Assembly: GCA_020849895.1 (NCBI GenBank)
Contig: JADZFN010000041.1
Coordinates: 1 to 64,000, forward strand
Direction of reading: 5' to 3'
Source of the DNA: Verrucomicrobiia bacterium
GTDB lineage: Bacteria; Verrucomicrobiota; Verrucomicrobiia; JABWAM01
DNA: 64,000 bases
Shown here in pieces: positions 51,152 to 59,412 of this stretch. The first letter of the stretch is position 1. Each line of letters opens with the position of its first letter. Below the pieces are notes generated by a model. The model ran no database searches and was not told the DNA's origin. It was given only the letters and a program-made list of their open reading frames with translations. The translations under genes were made by a program, and so were the position numbers.

Positions 51152-52530
51152 CGTTTCCAAAAATGTCGACTTGCAGCCGCGATGGCCTGCTCCACCATGC
51201 CGAGCAGGTAGTCGGTTTCCTTTCGGGTGATGATCAACGACGGGGCCAAGATCAGGATGTCGCCGTTGTTGCGGAGAATCATGCCGCGCCGGTAACACCA
51301 GTCCCGGATCCAACTGCCGACTCCCAGCTTGGGATCCAAGGATTTCTTGGTCTGGCGATCGGCCATCAGTTTGATCGCCCAGAGCAGGCCAATCCCGTTC
51401 ACCTCTCCGACAATCGGATGGTCGTAAAGACGCTGCGTGACTTTCCGGATGTACTCGCCCTGGCGGCGAGCGTTCTCAACCAGTCCTTCCTTCTCGATGA
51501 TCGCGAGGTTGGCCAGCGTCGCCGCGCAGGCGGTGGTGTGACCGCCGTAGGTGCTGCCGGAACGCAGTTCGTGTCCCGGCTTTTTCTGAAAGACATCCGC
51601 CACTTTGGGGGTGGTGATCGCCGCTCCGAGTGGAATGAACCCGCCGGTAAAACCTTTGCCGATGGTGATGATATCAGGCACAACGTTCCAGTGTTCGCAG
51701 GCGAACCATTTGCCGGTCTTGCCGAACCCGGTCTGCACCTCGTCGAAGATGAGCAGGAATCCGTATTTGTCAGCCAGCGCCCGCACGCCTTGCAGATAAC
51801 CTTCCGGTGGCAGTGGATAACCGGTATTGGAGCCGGGGATCGGATCCATAATCATCGCCGCAATCGAGTCCGGCTTCTCGAAGAGGATCAACTTTTCCAG
51901 TTCGTCGAGGCAGCGTCGTCCGTACGTCTTTGAATCCATGCCGGCCGGCCGGTCGCAATCGCGCGCCGCCTTGGTAAACACGCATCCTGGCAACAACGGC
52001 TCGAAATATTCCCGAAACCACGTCAATCCTGTCACCGACCCGCCGCCCAGCGTCGTCGCGTGATAGGAATCTTGTCGGGCGATGAACTTGAAGCGGTGCG
52101 GCTGACCGCGCTCGACGTGGTATTGCCGCGCCATCTTCATCGCGGTCTCGTTGGCTTCCGAGCCGCTGTTGACGAAGAAGCTGACCGACAGTTCCCCCGG
52201 CATCAGTTCCGCCAGTTTGCGCGCCAGTTCGATCAGCGGCACGGTGAACGCGTCCACGTAGTTCGGGAAAAACTCCAGCATCTCCATTTGCCGCTGCACC
52301 GCGCGGGTCACTTCTGAGCGCACATGACCGCAGACGGTCGTCAGCAAGGTGGCAAACGAATCGAAATATTTCCGTCCGTCGAGGTCGTAGACGTAACACC
52401 CTTTGCCGCGTACGAAAATCTTGGGTTCTTTGGCGAGTTCCGCGTTGCTGGCAAAATGTGGGATGACGAGTTTTGCCGCATCGCGGCGCAAGCGCCGCTT
52501 CTCTGCTGCACTCCAGTGCTGCTTGGACAT
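51148..52530 (-). CDS. Class III PLP-dependent aminotransferase
   Basis: The protein has 460 residues of the omega-aminotransferase type. VSFFVNSGSEANETAMKMAR binds the PLP phosphate (about residues 118-137). The catalytic Lys is in DIITIGKGFTGGFIPLGA near residue 288, and LLIFDEVQTGFGKTG provides the PLP-ring Asp. It resembles taurine-, beta-alanine- or aminoalcohol-type aminotransferases more than ornithine or 7,8-diaminopelargonate enzymes, but the specificity is inferred. It lies between a URO-D-like gene, 11 bp upstream, and the full-length transketolase, with which it overlaps by four bases. Confidence 0.87.
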   Translation of the reverse strand: MSKQHWSAAEKRRLRRDAAKLVIPHFASNAELAKEPKIFVRGKGCYVYDLDGRKYFDSFATLLTTVCGHVRSEVTRAVQRQMEMLEFFPNYVDAFTVPLIELARKLAELMPGELSVSFFVNSGSEANETAMKMARQYHVERGQPHRFKFIARQDSYHATTLGGGSVTGLTWFREYFEPLLPGCVFTKAARDCDRPAGMDSKTYGRRCLDELEKLILFEKPDSIAAMIMDPIPGSNTGYPLPPEGYLQGVRALADKYGFLLIFDEVQTGFGKTGKWFACEHWNVVPDIITIGKGFTGGFIPLGAAITTPKVADVFQKKPGHELRSGSTYGGHTTACAATLANLAIIEKEGLVENARRQGEYIRKVTQRLYDHPIVGEVNGIGLLWAIKLMADRQTKKSLDPKLGVGSWIRDWCYRRGMILRNNGDILILAPSLIITRKETDYLLGMVEQAIAAASRHFWKR

Positions 52531-52541
52531 GGTGACTCTCC

Positions 52542-53582
52542 TTAGCCGGTGGTGGGCCAGGCCTGGCGAATTCCGCGGATCATGGCCCGCAGATTTTCTT
52601 CCGGCGTCTGCCGAGGCAGCCCTTCTCCTGTCCCCACGATCACGCCGCCTTTGGCGCCGACTTCCCGCACGAGCTTGCTCGTGGCCGCCTCAATTTCCGC
52701 CGGACTCTTGCGCCAGATGAGGTTGACGCCGTCGAGATTTCCGCTCAGGCAGATCCGATCCCCGATCGCGGCTTTGATTTCCGTCAACGCGCCGCCCGAC
52801 TCCACGGAGAGGATATCGGCCCCCGTCTCCACCATCGCCGGCAGGTGCGACATCCGAAACTCACCGGCATGATAGAGCACGATGCCCCCTGCAGCCTTCA
52901 GCTTTTTCACCACGCGCTGGGCTGGTTCGAGCGCGTAACGACGATATGCATCCTCCGAAATGAACCGACTCGACGCGCTGCAGTCCCCCAACCAAATCAG
53001 ATCCGCTCCGCAGCGGATCAACGCTTGTCTCCAGATCGTCGCGAGTTCTTCCAGGAACTCCATGGTGTCACGCAACAACTCGGAGTCGTCGGCCAACGCC
53101 AGCATGGTTTCGTCGATGCCGTACAAGAGCGTTAACCCCGAAAACGGCGCGGCGACGTTGGCGCAGATGACGATGCTCTCGCCCCACCGTTGCCGGAGCC
53201 GGGCGTTGGCCTCCAACCGGATAGGCATCCGTCCATCTCTGGTCGGAACCGGCAGCCGCAGCCGCGCGAGTGTTTGCCGGTCGCACGGGCAATATTCCGC
53301 GACCGCATAGGATGCATCCGGGCCGTCTATCGTCCGAATACCGAGCGGCTCGTATTCCGCCAAGTCGTCCACGAACACGCCGGCCCAGTCCAGATCAAAG
53401 GTCTCAATCGCCTGACTCCACACCGTCTCGATCGTGGCGGCGTGGTGGGCATAGTCGTGGTAGGTTGCGCCCGCCAACCGTGTGAACATGGCGTCGCCGG
53501 CGATGGGAAAAACCAACGGGGCAGACGGCAACTCCAACCGTACGCAGGTTTTCAGATCTTGAAGAATAGTCGGTCGAGCCAT
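52542..53582 (-). CDS. URO-D superfamily protein 2
   Basis: The protein has 346 residues with the URO-D-like TIM barrel: APLVFPIAGDAMFTRLAG at the start, VICANVAAPFSGLTLLYG, WLGDCSASSRFISEDAYRRY, IVLYHAGEFRMSHLPAMVETGADILSVE (in parts) and RICLSGNLDGVNLIWRKS. The position equivalent to the zinc H-x-C of corrinoid methyltransferases reads HAG. It differs clearly from the other two URO-D-like proteins in this operon and is the most divergent at the N-terminus. The substrate is unknown. Confidence 0.75.
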   Translation of the reverse strand: MARPTILQDLKTCVRLELPSAPLVFPIAGDAMFTRLAGATYHDYAHHAATIETVWSQAIETFDLDWAGVFVDDLAEYEPLGIRTIDGPDASYAVAEYCPCDRQTLARLRLPVPTRDGRMPIRLEANARLRQRWGESIVICANVAAPFSGLTLLYGIDETMLALADDSELLRDTMEFLEELATIWRQALIRCGADLIWLGDCSASSRFISEDAYRRYALEPAQRVVKKLKAAGGIVLYHAGEFRMSHLPAMVETGADILSVESGGALTEIKAAIGDRICLSGNLDGVNLIWRKSPAEIEAATSKLVREVGAKGGVIVGTGEGLPRQTPEENLRAMIRGIRQAWPTTG

Positions 53583-53594
53583 GATGGGAGTCCC

Positions 53595-54371
53595 TCAGAG
53601 AAACGCGGGTGTGATGGTGATGCCGCCGTCGGCCACGAGGACGGCGCCATTCAGATAAGCCGATTCGTCCGATGCGAGAAACAAAGCAACTTGCGCGATG
53701 TCTTCGGGTCGGCCCCAGCGCCGCACCGGCGTGACCCGCAAGAACCGGTCCTCGTCGAACGACGGGTCCTTCAGGTTGCTCTCGCGCACCATGTCGGTAA
53801 GGATGGCGGCGGGCGCGATGCAATTCACCCGGACCTTGCGCGGGCCGTACTCGACCGCCATAGAACGGGTCAGCGAGATCGTCGCTCCCTTCGTCGCCGT
53901 ATAGGCATCGCAATTGGGAATCCCGTTCACACCCGCGCTGGAGGAGGTGTTGATGACCGCGCCACCGCCGCTGTCCGCGATCAGCGGGATGCCGGATTTG
54001 CAGCAGTAAAACAGGCCGTGCAGATTCACGCCGAGAATGCGATGCCAGACATCCACGCTCAACTGGCTCACGGGCGCGTCGGCCTGACCCAAGAAAATGG
54101 AGGCGTTGTTGTACAACACATCCAGCCGTCGGTAGTCCGTGCGGATTTTCTCGAACGTCGTTTGCACCTCCTCGGCGCGGGAAATGTCCACGCGCAGGAG
54201 CTCCGCTCGCCCGCCTGCTTTGCGAATCTCGGCTTGCGTCTCGCGACCGGCCGCCTCGTTGATCTCCAGCAGCAGAACGTGCGCGCCTTCGGCGGCAAAA
54301 ATCTTCGCAGCCGCCTGGCCAATTCCCGTTCCGGCGCCCGTAATCGCCGCGACTTTGCCTCGAAGTCTCAT
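53595..54371 (-). CDS. Short-chain dehydrogenase/reductase
   Basis: The protein has 258 residues of the classical SDR family. It shows the cofactor motif TGAGTGIGQAAAKIF, the NNAS structural motif, catalytic Ser in INTSSSAGVNG, and Tyr/Lys in YTATKGA. VRVNCIAPAAILTDM and the C-terminal GAVLVADGGITITP are also typical. It oxidises or reduces an alcohol/carbonyl with NAD(P). An ATG 12 bases upstream is an alternative start; the chosen ATG forms an ATGA overlap with the third URO-D-like gene. It is 12 bp before the second URO-D-like gene. Confidence 0.92.
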   Translation of the reverse strand: MRLRGKVAAITGAGTGIGQAAAKIFAAEGAHVLLLEINEAAGRETQAEIRKAGGRAELLRVDISRAEEVQTTFEKIRTDYRRLDVLYNNASIFLGQADAPVSQLSVDVWHRILGVNLHGLFYCCKSGIPLIADSGGGAVINTSSSAGVNGIPNCDAYTATKGATISLTRSMAVEYGPRKVRVNCIAPAAILTDMVRESNLKDPSFDEDRFLRVTPVRRWGRPEDIAQVALFLASDESAYLNGAVLVADGGITITPAFL

Positions 54372-55399
54372 CCGCGCCCCCATTCTTTCGCCGTCGTCAG
54401 CATTGCCATGAAGTTCTCGGGTTTCACGTAGCTGGAGATGGTGTTGCCGGAAGAGAGGATGTGACCGCCCAGCGGGGCCACTCGCGCCAGCAATTCCCGG
54501 GTGGCCGCTTGCACCTGCGCGACTGTGCCCCGCGACAACAGATCCACATCGATATTGCCCATCGCACCAATGGCGCCCCCGCGATACCGGCGCACCTCGT
54601 CGAGCCGCATGTACGCGGGTTCGAGCGGTCCGAGCATGTCGAGCCCGGCCTCAATCAGCAGGTCCATGATCGGCCAGATGTCGCCATCCGTGTGATGACA
54701 ACAGTATCCGCCGGCATCGTGAACCGCCTGTGCGATGGTCTTGATGCACGGGAAAATGTACTCCGCGAAATGCCGCGGCGACATGAAGGGCCCCGTCTTG
54801 CCGGCATAGCCGTCGCCGAGGACGACGATTTCCACGCCGTTGACGATCAGTTTGCGGTACAACTCGACATGATAGTCCACGCCGATGCGGGCCAGCTTCT
54901 TCACAAAGTCGGGTCGTTCCGCGTAGTCCAGCATTAGATTGGAAAGACCGGCCCGCAGATACTGCGACGGAGCGAACGAACACTCCCCGATGACCGCGAT
55001 CGCCTTCTTCCCCTTAAACCGGTCCACGAGTTTCTTGGCGTAATCGTGCACCGCCGCCTCATTCGGGTTGGGTGGATCGTAGGCCGCAAGATCTTCCGAC
55101 GATTCGATCCGAGCCGGCTCGACGACCATTGAAATCACGTCCTCAGTCAACTGCTGGCGCGCGCCCCACTTGTCCAGCCAGATGTGGCGTTCCTTGTCCA
55201 CCCACGGGATGCGGGCCGGGTCGTCCGCCATCGTGAGGCACGTCACCGCATCCATGTCGGCGTACTCGATGAAATCCGCGTAGGACAGGCCGGGGACGAT
55301 CCCGTGGATGACGTGCGGATCAATGACCATCTCCATGGTCGGCGGCCGATCCGGTCGGCCGCGTTTCAGCGCCGTGAGGATCCGTTCCAACGAATTCAT
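54368..55399 (-). CDS. URO-D superfamily protein 3
   Basis: The protein has 343 residues. It shows MNSLERILTALKRGRPDRPP at the start, typical of the methyltransferase-like URO-D branch, then VIGECSFAPSQYLRAG and VLGDGYAGKTGPFMSPRHFAEYIFP in parts, YCCHHTDGDIWPIMDLLIEAG and IGAMGNIDVDLL. The H-T-D-G in place of H-x-C argues against a corrinoid MT2 enzyme. A miniature inverted-repeat element ends 3 nt upstream of the ATG, so this gene has no ordinary Shine-Dalgarno sequence: the element's terminal bases replace it. It is cotranscribed with the split transketolase upstream and the SDR downstream. Confidence 0.8.
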   Translation of the reverse strand: MNSLERILTALKRGRPDRPPTMEMVIDPHVIHGIVPGLSYADFIEYADMDAVTCLTMADDPARIPWVDKERHIWLDKWGARQQLTEDVISMVVEPARIESSEDLAAYDPPNPNEAAVHDYAKKLVDRFKGKKAIAVIGECSFAPSQYLRAGLSNLMLDYAERPDFVKKLARIGVDYHVELYRKLIVNGVEIVVLGDGYAGKTGPFMSPRHFAEYIFPCIKTIAQAVHDAGGYCCHHTDGDIWPIMDLLIEAGLDMLGPLEPAYMRLDEVRRYRGGAIGAMGNIDVDLLSRGTVAQVQAATRELLARVAPLGGHILSSGNTISSYVKPENFMAMLTTAKEWGRG

Positions 55400-55402
55400 C
55401 TT

Positions 55403-55459
55403 AGAGGGTGTTTGAAATTGGCCTCCCGCAGAGGGTTGTCGAATTTTCAAACACCCTCT
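55403..55459. repeat. Miniature inverted-repeat element in the operon, directly upstream of a start codon
   Basis: The left end AGAGGGTGTTTGAAATTGGCCT matches the B end of the 18923 element with one base missing from the A-run. The right part, read on the minus strand, is AGAGGGTGTTTGAAAATT continuing CGACAACCCTCTGCGG and matches the A end with one substitution. The two ends are joined after deletion of the interior. It fills 57 of the 69 bp between the split-transketolase C subunit gene and the third URO-D-like gene. The minus-strand RNA would form a long hairpin at that start codon. Confidence 0.75.
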
Positions 55460-55468
55460 TGCGCGCGT

Positions 55469-56389
55469 TCATTGCACGACCTGGCGCACGGCGTCGGCGA
55501 TGGCGTCGGGATCGAGGCGATATTGCTGGCGCAACCAGTCTTGACCGCCGACCAGCGACACGTTTACGTCCGGCAGGGCGAGTCGCCGGCATTTCACATC
55601 CAGACAACCTTCGTCCATCAACACCTCGGCCACCGCGCCGCCGAGACCGCCCATGGAGTTGTGCTCTTCCACGGTCACGATGACCCCGGTCTCGCGGGCG
55701 GCCTGAACAATCGCGGCGCGATCAATCGGTTTCACCGTGTGCAGACTGATCAGCCGGCAGTGAATGCCTTCACGCGCCAACGCCTCCACGGCGCACAAAC
55801 AATTGTAGCCGATCGTGCCGGTAAAGATCACGGTGGCATCCGCGCCGTCCTGCACCGTGAGGGCTTGGCCGAACTGAAAATTGATCGGCCCGCGGTGGAT
55901 CGGCGGCTCTTTCTTGTAGCCGCACCGGTAGTACACCGGCCCGTCGTGCGCGATCATCGCGCGCGTGGCGGCCCGGGCTTCCGCGAAATCGCACGGAGCG
56001 ACGACCACGAGGTTCGGCAACGCCCGCATGATCGCCAAGTCTTCCGTCGAATGATGCGAGATGCCCAGCGGCCCGTACGCCATCCCGCCGCCGATGATCA
56101 CGATCTTCACGTTGGCATTGTGATAGCACACGTCGTTGCGAATCTGCTCCAGACACCGCAGCGTCGGGAAGTTGGCGATGGAATAGGTGATCGCGATGTT
56201 GCCCTCCAGCGCCACACCGCAGGCCACGCCGGTCATATTCTGCTCGGCCACGCCGACGTTGAAATACCGGCCGGGAAACGCTCGCGCAAACGGCTCGATC
56301 TCGCCGTAGCCGATGTCGGCCAGAATCATGAAAATCCGCCGGTCTTCGTGGGCGATCTTCAGCAGTTCTTCGTTGAAAACGCTTCTCAT
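55469..56389 (-). CDS. Transketolase C-terminal subunit (split enzyme)
   Basis: The protein has 306 residues, equal to the pyrimidine-binding plus C-terminal domains of transketolase. The N-terminus MRSVFNEELLKIAHEDRR leads to FNVGVAEQNMTGVACGVALEG, where the catalytic Glu is expected (about residue 48). SHHSTEDLAIMRALPNLVVV and VEEHNSMGGLGGAVAEV are typical of split transketolases. The start overlaps the N-subunit stop (ATGA), which fits a 1:1 complex. Confidence 0.9.
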   Translation of the reverse strand: MRSVFNEELLKIAHEDRRIFMILADIGYGEIEPFARAFPGRYFNVGVAEQNMTGVACGVALEGNIAITYSIANFPTLRCLEQIRNDVCYHNANVKIVIIGGGMAYGPLGISHHSTEDLAIMRALPNLVVVAPCDFAEARAATRAMIAHDGPVYYRCGYKKEPPIHRGPINFQFGQALTVQDGADATVIFTGTIGYNCLCAVEALAREGIHCRLISLHTVKPIDRAAIVQAARETGVIVTVEEHNSMGGLGGAVAEVLMDEGCLDVKCRRLALPDVNVSLVGGQDWLRQQYRLDPDAIADAVRQVVQ

Positions 56390-57210
56390 GAATTGGCTCC
56401 GAGATCCTTCAACGCCTTGGCCAGCTGTTCGTCGTTGACCGATCCGTAGTGGCAAGACACCGTGTTTTCCATCCAACTCACCCCTTTGCCTTTGACAGTG
56501 CGGGCGAGAACCCAAGACGGTTTGTTGGATGCAAAAGGAACTTCGCTGAGCGTCTTCTCGATCTGACCACAGTTGTGACCGTCAATCGTGCGCACCGCCC
56601 AACCGAAATCCTCAACCTTCCGGGCGAACGGCTCCATCTCGATCACGTCCTCCATTTTTCCCAAGGCCTGGACCCGGTTGTAGTCCACGACCACGATCAG
56701 GTTGTCGAACTTGTGATGGGCGGCGAACATCATCGCTTCCCACGTCGAACCCTCGTTGCAATCGCCGTCGCTCATCAGACAGAAGATGCGGTGTTGTTTG
56801 CCGGCGTGTCGGGCAGCCAACGCCATGCCGACCGCAACCGGCAGCCCGTGGCCGAGTGACCCGGTCGAGAATTCCACGCCCGGCACATGATGGCTGATGT
56901 GGCCGGAAAGTTTGCCGTTGTCGAGGTAGTAGGTGTTCAGCCAGTCCTTGGGAAAGAAACCCAGCTCGGCCAAGGTGGCGTAGACCGCGCCGCCACCGTG
57001 ACCTTTGCTGAGGATGAACCGGTCGCGGTCGGGCCAGTCGGGTTGTTTCGGATCCACGCGCAGGATGCTGCTGTACAGCACGGCCAGCAGATCGGCCATG
57101 GACAGCATGCTGCCGACATGTCCGCTCTTGCCGCGATGGGTCATGCGCAAACAGTGGGCGCGAACGCGCGCCGCCAACTGTTCGTATTGGGCTGGCGGTC
57201 GAGTCTGCAT
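56386..57210 (-). CDS. Transketolase N-terminal subunit (split enzyme)
   Basis: The protein has 274 residues forming the TPP-diphosphate-binding half. It shows HRGKSGHVGSMLSMADLLAVL, ILSKGHGGGAVYATLAELGFF, SDGDCNEGSTWEAMMFAAHH (the GDG-N thiamine motif near residue 142) and SWVLARTVKGKGVSWMEN. An AGGAACC Shine-Dalgarno precedes the ATG. It is the first gene of the long minus-strand operon and is divergent from the ROK repressor across 128 bp. The upstream in-frame ATGs belong to AT-rich promoter DNA. Confidence 0.92.
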   Translation of the reverse strand: MQTRPPAQYEQLAARVRAHCLRMTHRGKSGHVGSMLSMADLLAVLYSSILRVDPKQPDWPDRDRFILSKGHGGGAVYATLAELGFFPKDWLNTYYLDNGKLSGHISHHVPGVEFSTGSLGHGLPVAVGMALAARHAGKQHRIFCLMSDGDCNEGSTWEAMMFAAHHKFDNLIVVVDYNRVQALGKMEDVIEMEPFARKVEDFGWAVRTIDGHNCGQIEKTLSEVPFASNKPSWVLARTVKGKGVSWMENTVSCHYGSVNDEQLAKALKDLGANS

Positions 57211-57338
57211 GGCGGTTCCTTTATTATTGGAAAACATCCGATAAATATCATGGCAAAATGCAATCTGCAAGCTGTTTCTCGCTGTCGTCCTGGATCCCGC
57301 CGTATATAGTTAACGGTAGATTTCCATAAATCCAAATC
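57211..57338. promoter_or_regulatory. AT-rich divergent promoter region between the catabolic operon and the ROK repressor gene
   Basis: This 128-bp gap is clearly more AT-rich than its surroundings. The ROK side has TATATAGT (57303-57310), a -10-like stretch, and GTTAAC. The dyad GATTT-ccat-AAATC (57319-57332) ends 6 nt before the ROK ATG and is a candidate operator. On the operon side, ATATTTATC lies about 30 nt before the start. Both genes could be controlled from here by the ROK protein, with a sugar as effector. The promoter elements are weak matches only. Confidence 0.5.
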
Positions 57339-58481
57339 ATGCCTCCCCACAAATCCGCCTGTGATCATCCTCGAATGCGCCGGATCAACGAGGTCGGCCT
57401 GTTGGATTTTTTGCGGCGCAACGGCCCTGCCTCGCGCGTGGAGATTGCCGGCAAGCTCGGGCTGGACACCAAAACCATTACCAACGTCTCCCGCGATCTG
57501 CTGCAGCGCAAAATGCTGGAGACCGTCGGTTTGGTCAGTCGGGGCCGAGGCCGTCCGCGCGAGATGCTCCGGCTGCGTGCCGCCGGCATCCATGCGATCG
57601 GCTTGCATCTGACGGAGCATGAGATTGCGGGTGCGGTGATCGGTTTCGACGGAAACATCCTCCTGAAGCATCAAACCGCATTGGGCGGGAGCGACAACCG
57701 GAAAACGCTCGTCGCGAGAATCCGCCGTTTGGCTCGAGAACTCGTGCGCGCCCATCCGCAGGCATTGGGAATCGGGCTGGTGTCGCCCGGACTGTGGGAT
57801 GCGCGGGAACGCAGGATTCTCCGCTGCGTCCACCTGCCGGGCTGGGAGGGCGTGGCGTTAGACGATGTGTTCGCGAACCTGTGGAAGGGGCCAGTGTATT
57901 TCGAGTCGTACACCCGCGCCAAGGCGCTGGCCGAGCATTGGTTTGGCGCGGCGCGCGAGCTGGAGGATTTTGTGGTGCTGGATGCCGGCGACGGCATCGG
58001 GTGCGCCGTGTTTCACGAAGGCAAGCTCCAGGCGGGCTACTCGCACATGGCCGGGGAGATCGGTCATTGCGTCGTCCGTCCCGGTGGAGCGCCGTGCGTG
58101 TGCGGCCAGCGTGGTTGCTTGGAAACCGTAGCTTCCCTGGCCGTCCTTCGCGAGCAAACGCAGCGCGCGAGCGGGCGCGATCTCCGCGACGCGTTGACGT
58201 TGGGCCAGCCGGCCGCCGTTGCCAGCGTGCGGGAAGCCGCCCAAGCCATCGGGCTGCTGGTCGCGTATCTGACCAACGTGCTCAATCCTTCCCACATCGT
58301 GCTGGTCGGCGAGACTACGGAGTTAGGCCCGGTCTTCCTCACGCCACTGCAGGAAACCGTGACGGCCTGCGCCGTTCCGGCGCTCCGCGACCGGGTCCAG
58401 GTGGTCCGCGGTCAACTCGGCGCCGTGGGCGCGCTCTTGGGGGCGGGCGCGGCGGCGTTGCGTTCGGTGTTCACGGCTTGA
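57339..58481 (+). CDS. ROK-family transcriptional repressor (NagC/XylR-like)
   Basis: The protein has 380 residues. Residues 12-70 form a winged helix-turn-helix (MRRINEVGLLDFLRRNGPAS, then VEIAGKLGLDTKTITNVSRDLL). The ROK kinase-like domain follows, with DGIGCAVFHEGKLQAGYSHMAGEIGH and the zinc motif CVCGQRGCLE near residue 253. It presumably binds a sugar or sugar phosphate and represses the divergent transketolase/URO-D operon. Its 3' end overlaps the convergent CN-hydrolase gene by 11 bp. Confidence 0.92.
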   Translation: MPPHKSACDHPRMRRINEVGLLDFLRRNGPASRVEIAGKLGLDTKTITNVSRDLLQRKMLETVGLVSRGRGRPREMLRLRAAGIHAIGLHLTEHEIAGAVIGFDGNILLKHQTALGGSDNRKTLVARIRRLARELVRAHPQALGIGLVSPGLWDARERRILRCVHLPGWEGVALDDVFANLWKGPVYFESYTRAKALAEHWFGAARELEDFVVLDAGDGIGCAVFHEGKLQAGYSHMAGEIGHCVVRPGGAPCVCGQRGCLETVASLAVLREQTQRASGRDLRDALTLGQPAAVASVREAAQAIGLLVAYLTNVLNPSHIVLVGETTELGPVFLTPLQETVTACAVPALRDRVQVVRGQLGAVGALLGAGAAALRSVFTA

Positions 58482-59412
58482 CGAACAGTGCGGTCGCCCG
58501 TGGATTGCGCCGGCGCCACAGGGGCAAGGCGCGGTGCAAGGGAAGGAGTTTGTGTTGGCGGATAATCTTCGACACAGCCAGCCCCGGCTCTCGGCTTTCG
58601 AGAATGAATCGGGCGATCTCGGATTCGATTTCGAGGTGGATGCGCGGGCCGTACTGTGCGCGCAGTGCCGGCCATTTTTCGAAGTTGTAGTCAATGTGGA
58701 AGACCTCGTAATCGCGCGGCAGATCGCGGACCAGCACAGGATTGTAGAAGCTCGTCCGCCCGAGGTTGCGTCCGAGCGGATCAACGATTTGTGAACCTTC
58801 GTCCGCCGTGGCGGTGATGACGTAGGCGTGAGCGGTTGTGGACCAGGTCGCGACCGTCGGTCCACCGCGATACATGCTGGAAAAGAGAATCACGTCCACC
58901 TCTTGCTTCTCCCAAGCGTGGGCCAGTTCGAGAAAGTTCAGGTCAAAACAAATCGCCGCCCCCACCCGGCCGAAATCGGCATCATACGCCCGGACATGCC
59001 GGCCACGAGTGATCCCCAGTTTGATCTCGCCACCGGTGAGGAACATTTTGTCGTAGTGCCAGACGATCCGTCCGTTTCGGTTGAGCAACAGCAGCGTATT
59101 GAACGTTCGATTTCCCCGCCGTTCCAGGATCGGCATCGCGACATAGGCGCGGTGCTTGCGGGCCAACGCGGCGACGGCGCGCACGCGTTTACTCTCGCGG
59201 GGTTCGGCTTCGGCGCCCCATTGATTCCAGTCCATCCCGTAGCACCAGCAGGCTTCCGGCAGCACGACCAGATCGGGCGCGGAGGCGACTGCGGTCTGGA
59301 GTTGCGCGAAGATGAAATCCTCCCGGACCGAACGGGTGGGCGCTGTCGCGAGCGTCTGGATATCCACGGTCATCGTGGCGACGCGCCAGGTGGATGTTGG
59401 TTTTCGCTTCAC
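58471..59412 (-). CDS. Carbon-nitrogen hydrolase (nitrilase superfamily)
   Basis: The protein has 313 residues. The catalytic triad is visible as Glu in LVVLPEACWCYG (about residue 51), Lys in HYDKMFLTGGE (about residue 118) and Cys in GAAICFDLNFLELA (about residue 152). It hydrolyses an amide, nitrile or carbamoyl bond. The start is GTG, in a GTGA overlap with the Gfo/Idh/MocA gene. The N-terminus WRVATMTVDIQTLATAP fits the family. The substrate is unknown. Its coupling with an oxidoreductase and an exported glycosidase-like protein suggests release of nitrogen from a modified sugar. Confidence 0.85.
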   Translation of the reverse strand: MKRKPTSTWRVATMTVDIQTLATAPTRSVREDFIFAQLQTAVASAPDLVVLPEACWCYGMDWNQWGAEAEPRESKRVRAVAALARKHRAYVAMPILERRGNRTFNTLLLLNRNGRIVWHYDKMFLTGGEIKLGITRGRHVRAYDADFGRVGAAICFDLNFLELAHAWEKQEVDVILFSSMYRGGPTVATWSTTAHAYVITATADEGSQIVDPLGRNLGRTSFYNPVLVRDLPRDYEVFHIDYNFEKWPALRAQYGPRIHLEIESEIARFILESREPGLAVSKIIRQHKLLPLHRALPLWRRRNPRATALFVKP

